This document shows positions 17,468 through 27,084 of a stretch of 64,000 nucleotides of DNA, in pieces. How positions within the stretch are numbered: the stretch's first letter is position 1; every line of letters begins with the position of its first letter. Made by a program: the position numbers and the translations under genes. The DNA is taken from the NCBI RefSeq assembly GCF_009857915.1, contig NZ_WWCM01000002.1:124001-188000 (forward strand), written 5' to 3'. The notes beneath the pieces were generated by a model. The model worked only from the letters and a program-made list of their open reading frames with translations. It did no database searches and was not told the DNA's origin. This DNA is from Duganella qianjiadongensis (GTDB lineage: Bacteria > Pseudomonadota > Gammaproteobacteria > Burkholderiales > Burkholderiaceae_D).

Positions 17468-17807
17468 ACACAGCCCCCGCCCTGTGCCCCGTGCCGTGGC
17501 GCTGGCCTATGGCGTCAATGATGCCGCGCCCAAAGTGGTGGCCAAGGGACGCGGCCTGATCGCCGAGCAGATTATCGACATCGCGCTGGAAGCGGGCGTG
17601 TTCGTGCACGAGTCGCGCGATCTGGTGTCTTTGCTCATGGATATTGACCTGGACCAACAAATTCCGCCCACCCTCTATAGGACGATTGCGGAACTACTAG
17701 CGTGGCTATATCATATTGAATCAGCGCAAAAGTCTGGCCTGCCCGTTCCGGCGCCGCCCGACCCGCTCGCTTCACTCACCGCCACTCTCACCGATAAGCA
17801 GAACTGA
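17457..17807 (+). CDS. FlhB C-terminal-domain-like protein (FhlB/FlhX type)
   Basis: A 116-residue soluble protein matching the part of FlhB that follows its autocleavage site: AVALAYGVNDAAPKVVAKGRGLIAEQI and IPPTLYRTIAELLAWLYHIE align with the FlhB in this window (AVALKYDDGMRGAPRVVAKG; IPEALYAAVAEVLAYVFQL). The NPTH cleavage motif and all membrane helices are absent. It thus resembles the cleaved FlhB fragment made as a separate protein. Its ATG overlaps the end of the FliK-like gene by 11 bases, so the two are translationally coupled. Family members in other bacteria can partly replace the cleaved FlhB domain; here it may tune the export switch. Confidence 0.85.
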   Translation: MKDEHSPRPVPRAVALAYGVNDAAPKVVAKGRGLIAEQIIDIALEAGVFVHESRDLVSLLMDIDLDQQIPPTLYRTIAELLAWLYHIESAQKSGLPVPAPPDPLASLTATLTDKQN

Positions 17808-18565
17808 TGTACCCACATTTTCAGGATACGGCGCTAGAAAACTGGCACGATTTCGAAGTCGAATCGCGCAGAGAAATCATTTCCCTGCTGCGTGGCATAA
17901 GTAGCAAGAAACAGCTGATCCGCATGCTGATCCAGGGCGAGAGCGATGTCTGTGTCACCTCGATACTTGATGTCGACGAAGCCAGCAATACGGTGATCCT
18001 CGATACCGCCATCGATACGGCGCAGAACAAGCGCATCCTGTCGGCCAGCCGGCTGTCGTTCGAGACTTCGCTCGACAAGGTACGCATCCTGTTTGCTGCC
18101 GACGCCGCTTCGGCTAGCAGCTATGGCGGCCATCCGGCCTACCGCATCGCCGTCCCTCCCAGCCTGATCCGCCTGCAGCGGCGCGAGTACTACCGCATCG
18201 CCACGCCGGTCAGCAATCCCGTGCGCGTGCTGCTCAAACTGCCGGACGAGATGGGCGGCCCGACCAGCTTCCCGCTGGCCGACATCAGCTGCGGCGGCAT
18301 TGCCATTCTCGACAACAAGATGGTGCTGGGCGAAGCCATCGGCCGCGAATTCAAGGAGTGCAAACTGGAATTACCTGAAATCGGCCCGGTGGTGACCGAT
18401 CTGCAGGTACGCAACTCGCTGGACCTGACACTGCTCAACAACAAGAGCAACCGCCGGCTGGGCTGCGAGTTCGTCAATATTTCGCGCGGCAATCTGGCGG
18501 CCGTGCAGCGCTACATCACCCGCCTGGAACGCGAGCGTAACGCCCGCATAGCCGGTCTGAACTAG
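17807..18565 (+). CDS. ycgR: YcgR-like PilZ-domain c-di-GMP receptor (flagellar brake)
   Basis: The 252-residue protein has an N-terminal YcgR domain (about 10-115) and a PilZ domain. Both c-di-GMP-binding motifs are present: the Arg pair in RREYYR (about 125-130) and DISCGG (about 159-164, D/NxSxxG). In the family, c-di-GMP-bound YcgR contacts FliG/FliM or stator proteins and slows rotation. The ATG overlaps the TGA of the preceding gene by one base, placing it in one operon with the FliK-like and FlhB-like genes. It connects the diguanylate cyclase and EAL protein in this window to motor output; that wiring is inferred. Confidence 0.9.
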   Translation: MYPHFQDTALENWHDFEVESRREIISLLRGISSKKQLIRMLIQGESDVCVTSILDVDEASNTVILDTAIDTAQNKRILSASRLSFETSLDKVRILFAADAASASSYGGHPAYRIAVPPSLIRLQRREYYRIATPVSNPVRVLLKLPDEMGGPTSFPLADISCGGIAILDNKMVLGEAIGREFKECKLELPEIGPVVTDLQVRNSLDLTLLNNKSNRRLGCEFVNISRGNLAAVQRYITRLERERNARIAGLN

Positions 18566-18646
18566 ATCAACCCCGGCTTAGAAACTGTTTCAAAATGCGT
18601 GCAGCGCGGCGCGGCGACGAAGCTGCAGGCTTTTTGAACCGGGCTC

Positions 18647-18994
18647 TTAGACCTGCATATTCATGATGTCGTGGTAGGCCGACACCAGTTTGTTGCGCAC
18701 CTGAATCGTGGCCTGGAAGTTGATACTGGCTTTCTGGGTTGCGATCATCATGTCCGACAGGCTGACGCTGTCATCGCCGAGCGCGAATTTCTGGCTCATG
18801 TCTTCCGCTTTCACCTGGCTGGCATTGACGCCGTCCAGTGCCGACTTGAGCGCATCGGCAAACTGCGCGCGTGGCGCGGCCGCCACCGCTTCGGTCTTGA
18901 TGACAGGCGGGGTCAGCCCCGGACGGGCCGCGTGCGCCTTCAACTGCGCAATCATGTTCTGGATCTGCGTACTGTCGATGCCACCGGTTTTCAT
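18647..18994 (-). CDS. fliE: flagellar hook-basal body complex protein FliE
   Basis: FliE joins the MS ring to the rod. The 115-residue protein has the conserved C-terminal half (FADALKSALDGVNASQ, SLSDMMIATQKASINFQATIQVRNKLVSAY, ending DIMNMQV). It is transcribed away from fliF; the 226-base gap between them must hold divergent early promoters, but I see no clear sigma-28 or sigma-54 site there. Confidence 0.96.
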   Translation of the reverse strand: MKTGGIDSTQIQNMIAQLKAHAARPGLTPPVIKTEAVAAAPRAQFADALKSALDGVNASQVKAEDMSQKFALGDDSVSLSDMMIATQKASINFQATIQVRNKLVSAYHDIMNMQV

Positions 18995-19220
18995 TGCTTA
19001 CTCCGTCTTGTTGCTGCCATGGAACAAATTCCACGACATGGCGGGCCGCAGCGTTACAATACGTCACGGCTCTTTCAGTGCTAGCAGAATATCAGGGCAC
19101 TAGTCCAGCGACAGTTGCGAGCAGAGGCCTAAACGAGGCTCTATTTGCCGGTTTGAAATGTCACAGTTCAGGCAATAATCGTTCATCCTCACACCAACCC
19201 CGTACCGGAAAACCATCACC

Positions 19221-20987
19221 ATGGCCGTAGCCGACAACCTAGCCACCGAAAGCACTAGCGAGACTGGCGACGAAGAAGTTAGCGAACAGCTATCGTTCTT
19301 CCAGACTCCGCTGGGCCGTAATTTCGCCCGCGCCGCTGCGGCAGCGGCCGTGATCGCCGTGCTGTTCGGGCTCTACCTGTGGAACAAGCCGCCCGACTAC
19401 GGCGTGCTGTTCTCCAACTACTCGGACCGCGACGGCGGCGCCATCACGGCCGAACTGGACAAGCTCAACGTCAAGCACAAGTTTTCCGACAACGGCACAG
19501 CCATACTGGTGCCTATCGATCAGGTGCATGATATACGTCTGAAACTGGCGGCACAGGGCCTGCCCAAAGGCGGCAGCGTCGGCTTCGAGCTGATGGAAAA
19601 CCAGAAGCTGGGGGTGTCGCAATTCCTCGAGCAGGTCAATTACCAGCGCGCCCTTGAAGGCGAGCTGGCCCGTTCCATCCAGTCGCTGGCGGCAGTGGAA
19701 AACGCCCGCGTCCATCTGGCCCTGCCCAAACCGTCCGTATTCGTGCGCGACCAGCAGAAACCCACGGCTTCCGTGCTGCTGACGCTGCGTCCGAACAGCA
19801 TGATCAATGTCGAGCAGACTGCTGCCATCGTCCATCTGGTCGCTTCCAGCGTGCCGGAACTGACCCCGGCCAATGTCACCGTGGTGGATCAGGCGGGCAA
19901 TCTGATTTCCGAGCTGAACAAGAACGGTAACGCCAGCCTGAACGGCAAGAACATGAACGAGACCCAGCTCAAGTATGTCAAGGACATGCAGCAGCAGGTG
20001 ATCCGTCAGGTCGAATCGATCATCATCCCTATCGTGGGCGAAGGCAATGTACGGGCCGAAGCGACGGCCGATGTGGACTTTTCCCAGATCGAGCAGGCGG
20101 CCGAAACCTATAAGCCCAATTCGCCACCGGCCGCTTCCGCCATCCGCAGCCAGCAGAGCAGCGAAACCAGCGGTAGCGCCGGCAGCAACAATCCCAACGG
20201 CATACCGGGCGCCCTGTCCAACCAGCCGCCCGGCACGGCCACGGCACCGCTCAACCAGACTGCCGCCACCGGCACGACGGCGCCAGCACCGGGCACGCCG
20301 CCGGGTGCCGCCACCGCTACCAGCGGCAGCACCGGCCCCACCCACAAGGAATCGACCACTAACTATGAAGTCGACAAGACCGTGCGCTACGAGCAGCGCG
20401 GCATGGGCGGCCTGCGCCGCCTGACGGTGGCCGTGGTGGTCAACCACAAGCGCATCGTCGGCAAGGATGGCAAGGTGACGGTCAAAGCCTATACGCCGGA
20501 AGAAATGGTCAAGATCAACGATCTGGTCAAACAGGCCATGGGCTACAACCAGGACCGCGGCGACGCCGTCAGCGTGGCCAATGCGCCGTTCGAAGGGGTA
20601 GACCGTCCGTACGAGCAGCCGCCGGAATGGTGGCGCGATCCGGCCAATCTGCCGCTGGCCAAGGACTTCGCCAAGTTCCTCATCACCGCCATGATATTGC
20701 TGTACATCGTACTGCGTATCGTCAAGCCGATGATGCGTCCCGTATTCAAGAAAATCGACGAGTTCAATGCCGTCGAGCCGGAACCGGAAGAGCCGGAACC
20801 GGAAGAGGAAGAAGCAGTGGACGACAGTCCGAACGAAGCGCTCATCGCCGAAGAAGAGCTGCGCCTCATGGAAGAAAACACGGTCCGCAGCTACCGCGAA
20901 AATCTGGCCATGGCGAAGAAACTGGCGACCGAAGACCCGCGCATTGTGGCCAACATCATCAAGGAATGGATAGGCGCAAATGACTGA
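19221..20987 (+). CDS. fliF: flagellar MS-ring protein FliF
   Basis: The 588-residue inner-membrane ring protein. It has a first membrane helix (about 38-54), the YscJ/FliF ring-building domain (LFSNYSDRDGGAITAELDKLNV, FLEQVNYQRALEGELARSIQSL, ARVHLALPKPSVFVRDQQKPTASV), a Gly/Pro/Ala/Thr-rich loop (about 300-375), a second membrane helix (about 480-498), and an acidic cytoplasmic tail that binds FliG. It starts the operon fliFGHIJKLMNOPQR and overlaps fliG by 8 bases. Confidence 0.97.
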   Translation: MAVADNLATESTSETGDEEVSEQLSFFQTPLGRNFARAAAAAAVIAVLFGLYLWNKPPDYGVLFSNYSDRDGGAITAELDKLNVKHKFSDNGTAILVPIDQVHDIRLKLAAQGLPKGGSVGFELMENQKLGVSQFLEQVNYQRALEGELARSIQSLAAVENARVHLALPKPSVFVRDQQKPTASVLLTLRPNSMINVEQTAAIVHLVASSVPELTPANVTVVDQAGNLISELNKNGNASLNGKNMNETQLKYVKDMQQQVIRQVESIIIPIVGEGNVRAEATADVDFSQIEQAAETYKPNSPPAASAIRSQQSSETSGSAGSNNPNGIPGALSNQPPGTATAPLNQTAATGTTAPAPGTPPGAATATSGSTGPTHKESTTNYEVDKTVRYEQRGMGGLRRLTVAVVVNHKRIVGKDGKVTVKAYTPEEMVKINDLVKQAMGYNQDRGDAVSVANAPFEGVDRPYEQPPEWWRDPANLPLAKDFAKFLITAMILLYIVLRIVKPMMRPVFKKIDEFNAVEPEPEEPEPEEEEAVDDSPNEALIAEEELRLMEENTVRSYRENLAMAKKLATEDPRIVANIIKEWIGAND

Positions 20988-21978
20988 AAATACCGGACTG
21001 CAGAAAGCAGCAATTCTGATGCTGTGCATGGGCGAGACGGAAGCGGCCGAAGTGATGAAATTCCTCGGTCCGCGCGAAGTGCTCAAGCTGGGCGCCGCCA
21101 TGGCCACCATGAAGAACGTGCCGCACGAAGACGTGGTGGGCACACTCGACAACTTCCGCGACATGGTCGCGGCCGCCTCCACCGTGGGGCTGGATTCGGA
21201 CGAATACATCCGTCAGGTGCTGACCAAGGCGCTGGGCGACGATAAGGCCTCCGTGCTGCTGTCGCGCATTCTGGGCGGCAAGGACGCGTCCGGCATCGAA
21301 TCGCTGAAATGGATGGATTCCCAGTCCGTAGCCGAGCTGATCCGCAACGAACACCCGCAGATCATCGCCACCATCCTGGTCCACCTGGAGCGCGATCAGG
21401 CCTGCGAGATTCTTGGCCACTTCACCGACCGTCTGCGCAACGACGTGGTGCTGCGGATTGCCACGCTGGACGGCGTGCAGCCGGCCGCGCTGCGCGAACT
21501 CAACGACGTGCTGACCAAGCTGTTGTCGGGTAATGAAAACATCAAGAAATCCTCGCTGGGCGGGGTGCGCACGGCGGCCGAGATACTCAACTTTATGAGC
21601 GGCGAGCAGGAAGGTTCGGTGATGGACAACATCAAGAACTACGACAACGATATGGCGCAGAAGATCATGGACGAGATGTTCGTGTTCGACAACGTGATCG
21701 ATATCGACGACCGCGGCATCCAGCTGCTGCTGCGCGAAGTCCAGTCCGACATGCTGGTGATTGCACTGAAAGGCGCTTCGCCCGAGCTGCGCGAGAAAAT
21801 CTTCAAGAATATGTCGGCCCGTGCGGCCGAGATGATGCGCGAAGATCTGGAATCCAAAGGTCCGGTGCGGCTGTCCGAAGTGGAAGCCCAGCAAAAAGGC
21901 ATATTGCAGATCGTGCGCCGTCTGTCCGACGAAGGCCAGATTGTGCTCGGCGGTAAAGGCGACGATTCCTTCATCTGA
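20980..21978 (+). CDS. fliG: flagellar motor switch protein FliG
   Basis: Rotor protein that meets the stator and sets rotation sense. The 332-residue protein has the N-terminal FliF-binding domain, the conserved EHPQ motif (about Glu124) in the middle domain, and a C-terminal domain with the charged torque helix (FVFDNVIDIDDRGIQLLLREV, MSARAAEMMREDLE). It overlaps fliF at the start, and its last base is shared with the fliH start. Confidence 0.97.
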   Translation: MTENTGLQKAAILMLCMGETEAAEVMKFLGPREVLKLGAAMATMKNVPHEDVVGTLDNFRDMVAAASTVGLDSDEYIRQVLTKALGDDKASVLLSRILGGKDASGIESLKWMDSQSVAELIRNEHPQIIATILVHLERDQACEILGHFTDRLRNDVVLRIATLDGVQPAALRELNDVLTKLLSGNENIKKSSLGGVRTAAEILNFMSGEQEGSVMDNIKNYDNDMAQKIMDEMFVFDNVIDIDDRGIQLLLREVQSDMLVIALKGASPELREKIFKNMSARAAEMMREDLESKGPVRLSEVEAQQKGILQIVRRLSDEGQIVLGGKGDDSFI

Positions 21979-22748
21979 TGAACAGTACGGTAAAAACACC
22001 CCAGCCAGCCTTCCAGCGCTGGCAAATGACCTCGTTCGGCGACGAGCGCCCCAGCGCCGTGGCCAAACGCGAGGCCGAGCAGCGCCTGCGCGACGCCGAG
22101 GCGGCCCAGCTGGCCGCCGAGCAGCGCGAACAGGAAGAACTGGAACGGCAGGCGCACGAGCAGGAGGACATGGGCCCGCCCGAACCGCCGCCGCCCGCCT
22201 ACCCTACCGTAGAAGAACTGGAAGCCATGCGCGAACAGGCGCGTCAGGAAGGCTACGAGGAAGGCCATGCGGCCGGCCATGCCGACGGTCATGCCGAAGC
22301 GATGGAACTCGGCCAGCAGCGCACCGACGCCGTGCTGGCCGAGCTGCACAAGCTGGCGGAAAATTTCGCCACGGCGGTGCAGCAGGCCGACCAGCTGATC
22401 GCCAACGATGTGCTGGAACTGGCCCTGCATCTGGCCAAAAACATGCTCAAGACGGCCCTGCCCGTGAAACCGGAATTGCTGCTGCCCATCGTGCGCGAGG
22501 CGGTCGATTATCTGCCCTCGCTGCAGCAGCCGGCCGAACTGTTGCTGCATCCCGAGGATGCGGCGGCGGTGCGCGCCGGCCTGGGCGCCGAACTGGAACA
22601 AAACGGCTGGCGCATCGTCGAGGACGAACAGGTGGGCCGCGGCGGCTGCAAGGTCGATACCGCCAGCAACCAGATCGACGCCACGGCCGCCGTGCGCTGG
22701 CAGCGCCTCAGCCACGCGCTGGGCAAAGATGTGAGCTGGCTGGACTGA
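21978..22748 (+). CDS. fliH: flagellar assembly protein FliH
   Basis: Regulatory partner of the FliI ATPase in the export apparatus. The 256-residue protein is acidic and Glu/Ala-rich in its first third, followed by the family's GxxxG-type segment ([22 protein letters not shown]), then a globular C-terminal part ([41 protein letters not shown]). It lies between fliG and fliI with overlapping or adjacent codons, which supports the assignment. Confidence 0.94.
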   Translation: MNSTVKTPQPAFQRWQMTSFGDERPSAVAKREAEQRLRDAEAAQLAAEQREQEELERQAHEQEDMGPPEPPPPAYPTVEELEAMREQARQEGYEEGHAAGHADGHAEAMELGQQRTDAVLAELHKLAENFATAVQQADQLIANDVLELALHLAKNMLKTALPVKPELLLPIVREAVDYLPSLQQPAELLLHPEDAAAVRAGLGAELEQNGWRIVEDEQVGRGGCKVDTASNQIDATAAVRWQRLSHALGKDVSWLD

Positions 22749-22749
22749 G

Positions 22750-24174
22750 ATGGACACCACCCTGCCCGCACCTGCCGCCGAGTCTGCCAACGCCCACAGT
22801 GCGCGCTGGCAAGCGTATCTGCACGACTGCGCCACGCTGGCCGATTTTGTCGAACCCATGCATGTTTCCGGCCGCGTCACCCGCGTGGCGGGACTGGTGA
22901 TGGAAGCGGTGGGGCTGCGCCTCGCGGTGGGGGCCGCCTGCACCGTGCCGCTGCCGGCCGGCGGCCATATCGAAGCGGAAGTGGTGGGTTTCGAAGGCGA
23001 GCGCCTGTTCCTGATGCCGCAAAGCGACGTCGAAGGCGTCGTGCCGGGCACCCGCGTATTCCCCGTCGAGCCGGCCATTCCCCGCCCCGGCAGCGTGCCC
23101 CATCCGCGCCGCCGCCCCAGCGACCGTGCCCGCCACCTGCCGGTGGGGCCGGAACTGCTGGGCCGCGTGCTCGATGGTGCCGGCCGTCCCCTCGATGGGC
23201 TGGGACCACTCAATGCCAGCGCCAGCGCCCCCATCAACACCCGCCCCGCCAATCCGCTGGGACGGGCACCGATTACCGCAACGCTGGACGTCGGCGTACG
23301 CTCGATCAATGCCATGCTCACCGTGGGACGGGGCCAGCGTATGGGCCTGTTCGCCGGTTCCGGCGTGGGTAAATCCGTGCTGCTGGGCATGATGGCGCGC
23401 TACACGGAAGCCGACATCATCGTGGTCGGCCTGATCGGCGAACGGGGCCGCGAGGTCAAGGAATTCATCGAGCAGATTCTGGGCGAGGAAGGGCTGGCCC
23501 GCTCCGTGGTGGTGGCGGCACCGGCCGACACGCCGCCCTTGATGCGCCTGCAGGGGGCGGCCTATTCCACCGCCATCGCCGAATATTTCCGCGATCAGGG
23601 CATGAACGTGCTGCTGATTATGGATTCGCTGACCCGCTATGCCATGGCGCAGCGCGAAATTGCGCTGGCCATAGGCGAACCGCCGGCCACCAAAGGCTAT
23701 CCGCCTTCCGTGTTTGCCAAGCTGCCGATTCTGGTGGAACGGGCCGGCAATGGCGAACAGGGCGGCGGCTCGATCACCGCCTTCTACACCGTGCTGACCG
23801 AGGGCGACGACCAGCAGGACCCGATTGCCGACTCGGCGCGGGCGATTCTGGACGGCCACATCGTGCTCAACCGCCGGCTGGCCGAAGCCGGCCACTATCC
23901 GGCCATCGACATCGAACAATCGATCAGCCGCGCCATGCACGGCATTACCAGCGCCGAGCACCAGAATCAGGCACGCCGCCTCAAACAGCTATTCTCGCGC
24001 TACGAACGCAGCCGCGACCTGATCAGCGTGGGCGCCTATGCCGCCGGCAGCGATCCCGTGCTCGATCAGGCCATTCTGCTGCACGAGCGCATCGAGCAAT
24101 TCCTCCAGCAGCAGATCACCGAACAGGTGACCATGGGCCAGAGCTTAGGGCAACTTACCTCTCTATTCGACTGA
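22750..24174 (+). CDS. fliI: flagellum-specific ATPase FliI
   Basis: Hexameric ATPase that unfolds and delivers substrates to the export gate. The 474-residue protein has an F1-beta-like fold with Walker A GSGVGKS (203-209), the GERGREV and [14 protein letters not shown] segments, KGYPPSVFA, and the type III ATPase C-terminal domain. Only one base separates it from fliH. Length is normal. Confidence 0.97.
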   Translation: MDTTLPAPAAESANAHSARWQAYLHDCATLADFVEPMHVSGRVTRVAGLVMEAVGLRLAVGAACTVPLPAGGHIEAEVVGFEGERLFLMPQSDVEGVVPGTRVFPVEPAIPRPGSVPHPRRRPSDRARHLPVGPELLGRVLDGAGRPLDGLGPLNASASAPINTRPANPLGRAPITATLDVGVRSINAMLTVGRGQRMGLFAGSGVGKSVLLGMMARYTEADIIVVGLIGERGREVKEFIEQILGEEGLARSVVVAAPADTPPLMRLQGAAYSTAIAEYFRDQGMNVLLIMDSLTRYAMAQREIALAIGEPPATKGYPPSVFAKLPILVERAGNGEQGGGSITAFYTVLTEGDDQQDPIADSARAILDGHIVLNRRLAEAGHYPAIDIEQSISRAMHGITSAEHQNQARRLKQLFSRYERSRDLISVGAYAAGSDPVLDQAILLHERIEQFLQQQITEQVTMGQSLGQLTSLFD

Positions 24175-24210
24175 TGGGCGGGCCGGGGGGCCTCCTATAA
24201 TTGATGCATC

Positions 24211-24651
24211 ATGGCTTCAAAAGCGCAATTAGAAACACTGATGGGACTGGCCCAGCGCGAAACCGATGAGGCGGCAAAACGCCTCGGCGTGGCGCTGAAG
24301 GCGGTCGAGGATGCCAAACAGAAGCATCAGATGCTGCAAGGCTACCGTGACGAATACGTGCAACGTTTTCACGCGGCGCAGGCAGCCGGCATCACGCCCA
24401 TGGCCTATCGGAATTTTCAAGCGTTTATGGACAAGCTCGATGCAGCGGTACAAGGACAGCTGGAGATGATCAAGCATGCCGAGTACCGCGCCGAACAGGA
24501 AAAATCGGCCTGGCAGGCCAGCGAGCGCAAGCGTATGTCGTATTCCACCCTGAACGACCGGGCCGATGCCGCGGCGCTCAAGCTGGAAAACCAGCGCGAC
24601 CAGAAGCTGATGGATGAACATGCAGCAAGGCAGGCGTATTACAAGCGCTAG
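24211..24651 (+). CDS. fliJ: flagellar export protein FliJ
   Basis: A 146-residue, highly charged coiled-coil protein (ETLMGLAQRETDEAAKRLGVAL, DAAVQGQLEMIKHAEYRAEQEKSAWQ). FliJ acts as the gamma-like stalk in the FliI ring and as an escort for chaperones. The sequence is typical and sits between fliI and fliK. The ATG follows TAATTGATGCATC with only a weak ribosome site. Confidence 0.93.
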   Translation: MASKAQLETLMGLAQRETDEAAKRLGVALKAVEDAKQKHQMLQGYRDEYVQRFHAAQAAGITPMAYRNFQAFMDKLDAAVQGQLEMIKHAEYRAEQEKSAWQASERKRMSYSTLNDRADAAALKLENQRDQKLMDEHAARQAYYKR

Positions 24652-24696
24652 CCGTAGCAACTAGCAAGCCCCGCAACCAACCGAGATGGCGCGAAC

Positions 24697-26325
24697 ATGC
24701 AAACCCAGAATCTCCTTACTCCTACGCTGAACGCCAACGCCGTGGCCGCTCCCAGAGTCAATCTGAATCTGCAGGCCAGCGGCGGTGACAATGCCTTCCA
24801 GCGCGCCCTGTCGCGCGAAATGGACCAGCGTCAGAGTAGCAATCTCACCCCGGTGATGAACAGCGGCGTACGCCAGCCTCCAGTGCGTAACGATAGCGGC
24901 AAATCCAGCCTGCCGGCCAATACGGGCAGCACGGCCAGCACCAGCCAGAACAGCAACACCAGTGCCGCCAGCGAAAAAGACGGCAGTACCAGTACCGATG
25001 CCGCCCCGGCCAGCACGGCCACTGCCAGCAGCGGCAGCAAGACCGAACCATCCAAGGATGGTAGCGACAGCAGCGCTAGCACGGCCAGTGCCGCCAGCGA
25101 CGCTGCCGCTGCCGCCCAGACTGACCCCATGGCCCAGATGCTGGCACTGGTTGCTGCATTTAATCAGCCCGCCAGCACGGCAGCGGCAGCCGATGCTGCC
25201 GCCAGCGCCAGCGCCGACACAGCCGCGGTGGCTACCAGCGCCCAGTCCGCTCCCGACGTGCTAGCCGCCGATCAGGCCAGCGTTGCTGTGCAGGCCGATG
25301 CCGCTAGCGAATTGCCGGCCGCGCAGGCCGCCGGACAGGCTAGCGCCAGCGCTGCCCTGCCACAGGCAGCGGCCAGCGAAATCGCCGACCTGCCGGCCAG
25401 CTTCAAGCATGCGCTCAAGCAGGCCAGGGAAGGCGCCAGCACTGCCGGCGCGGCAGCCGCCCCGGCCGCCGGCGATGCCAGCAGCACAGTGCGCAGCGCC
25501 AGCGTGGCCAGTGCCGCACCGGTGGTGGCCGCAGCCGCCGCGCCGCTCGCCAGCCCGACCATTGCCAGCGCGGAGACGGAGCAGCCGGCCAGCACCAGCA
25601 CGACGACGGGCGCCGCCACTACAGCCAGCAGCGCCGGCGTTAAAGCCGAACCGGCCAGCGTCAGCGCCCAGCCGGCCAGCGACAAGGCCAGCGTCAGCGC
25701 CGAACCGCTGACGGCCGCCATCGCGGCGCGCAGCACGGGCAGCAATGAAGCTGCGCCGCAGCTGAAGGAGGCCGCGCCGGCGATTACGGCCGCCAGCAAT
25801 GCGCAAAGCGCCATGGCTGCGGCCAAGGCAGCCGTCAACGCCGTGCCGACCGACAAGCTCAGCAGCCGCGTCGGCACGCCAGCATGGGACCAGCAATTAG
25901 GCCAGAAAGTCATCTTCATGGCTGCCGGTGGCGAACAGAGCGCCACCATGGAACTCAATCCGCCCGATCTGGGTCCGCTGCAGGTGGTCCTGAGCGTGAA
26001 CAAGGATCAGGCCACGGCAGCCTTCACGGCAGCCCAGCCGGAAGTACGGCAGGCGCTGGAATCGGCCCTGCCCAAGCTACGCGAAATGATGAGCGAAGCA
26101 GGCATACAACTGGGTAACGCCAGCGTGTCGGCCGGCATGTCAGATCAAGGCAACAGCGCCAGCCAGCAGGCCAGTGCGGCCCAGAGCGGTTCCGGCGGCT
26201 CCGGCCGTTCCGGCGACGGCACGGGCAGCGGTCGCAGTACGGGCCGTGAAAATGACGCCAACGCAACGGTACGCAGCGCCCCTGTGCGGCGCGCACCGGC
26301 CGGCGCAGTGGATACCTTTGCCTGA
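24697..26325 (+). CDS. fliK: flagellar hook-length control protein FliK
   Basis: Molecular ruler that measures the hook and switches export specificity. The 542-residue protein has a long disordered Ala/Ser/Thr-rich region (about 45-385) and the canonical Flg_hook domain: WDQQLGQKVIFMAAGGEQSA, TMELNPPDLGPLQVVLSV, VRQALESALPKLREMM, SEAGIQLGNASVS. The tail is Gly/Ser/Arg-rich. Its position between fliJ and fliL marks it as the orthodox FliK, in contrast to the paralogue at 15,905. Confidence 0.93.
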   Translation: MQTQNLLTPTLNANAVAAPRVNLNLQASGGDNAFQRALSREMDQRQSSNLTPVMNSGVRQPPVRNDSGKSSLPANTGSTASTSQNSNTSAASEKDGSTSTDAAPASTATASSGSKTEPSKDGSDSSASTASAASDAAAAAQTDPMAQMLALVAAFNQPASTAAAADAAASASADTAAVATSAQSAPDVLAADQASVAVQADAASELPAAQAAGQASASAALPQAAASEIADLPASFKHALKQAREGASTAGAAAAPAAGDASSTVRSASVASAAPVVAAAAAPLASPTIASAETEQPASTSTTTGAATTASSAGVKAEPASVSAQPASDKASVSAEPLTAAIAARSTGSNEAAPQLKEAAPAITAASNAQSAMAAAKAAVNAVPTDKLSSRVGTPAWDQQLGQKVIFMAAGGEQSATMELNPPDLGPLQVVLSVNKDQATAAFTAAQPEVRQALESALPKLREMMSEAGIQLGNASVSAGMSDQGNSASQQASAAQSGSGGSGRSGDGTGSGRSTGRENDANATVRSAPVRRAPAGAVDTFA

Positions 26326-26505
26326 CGGGCCTGAGCAGCGACACCAGCAAGTCAGGTAGAACAGGCGGGAAAGCGGTCTGCCTGTTACACTAGGGAAACA
26401 GCAAGCCCCCTGAAATTGCGCCGCTTTTCCATGCTTGTGGTGCCGCAGGGACAGACGTAGTGACATAATGGCGGAGTGATCCACTTTCCGTCGTAGAAGA
26501 GCAAC

Positions 26506-27063
26506 TTGAAAGCGAACCCTAAAATGAAAGCCGAGCCTAAGGTCGAAGCCGCACCCGCAGCGGGCGGTGGCAGTAAAAAACTGATTATCATCATCGTGGC
26601 ACTGCTGCTGGTGCTCGGTGGCGGTGGCGGCGGTGCTGCCTGGTACTTCCTGCATGCGAAAAACGCCGATGCAGCGCATGAAGAGGAAGAAGAAGCGCCC
26701 GTCAAAACCAAGCACAAGGCCTCGAAAAAAGGCCATTCCGGCGCACCGGAGTATGTGGTCGTCGAACCGTTCACCGTCAACCTGCAACCGGGTGAAGGCG
26801 GTGCCGACCAGTACCTGCAACTGGCCTTCACGCTGGAAGTGGGCGGTCCGGAAGAAAGCAAGACCGTCAAGGACAATATGGCCAAGGTGCGTAGCCGCAT
26901 GTTGCTGCTGTTGTCGAGCAAGCACGCGCAAGACTTGAAATCGCCCGAAGGCAAAGTCCAGCTGGCCCGTGAAATCATTGCCCAGCTCAAGGAACCATTC
27001 GAGGACCGGGGCGAGCCGCAAGACATCCAGGACGTCTTGTTCACCTCGTTTATCATTCAGTAA
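26506..27063 (+). CDS. fliL: flagellar basal body-associated protein FliL
   Basis: Single-pass inner-membrane protein that supports stators. After a Lys-rich N-terminus there is one membrane helix (LIIIIVALLLVLGGGGGGAAW), an acidic/basic linker, and the periplasmic FliL domain (YVVVEPFTVNLQPGEGGADQYLQ, VRSRMLLLLSSKHAQDL, IQDVLFTSFIIQ). The frame opens at TTG 26506, six bases after GAAGAG; ATG 26524 is the alternative. The 180-base gap upstream may hold a promoter for fliLMNOPQR, but I see no convincing boxes. Confidence 0.93.
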   Translation: MKANPKMKAEPKVEAAPAAGGGSKKLIIIIVALLLVLGGGGGGAAWYFLHAKNADAAHEEEEEAPVKTKHKASKKGHSGAPEYVVVEPFTVNLQPGEGGADQYLQLAFTLEVGGPEESKTVKDNMAKVRSRMLLLLSSKHAQDLKSPEGKVQLAREIIAQLKEPFEDRGEPQDIQDVLFTSFIIQ

Positions 27064-27084
27064 CCATACAGTAGCTAGAACGTC

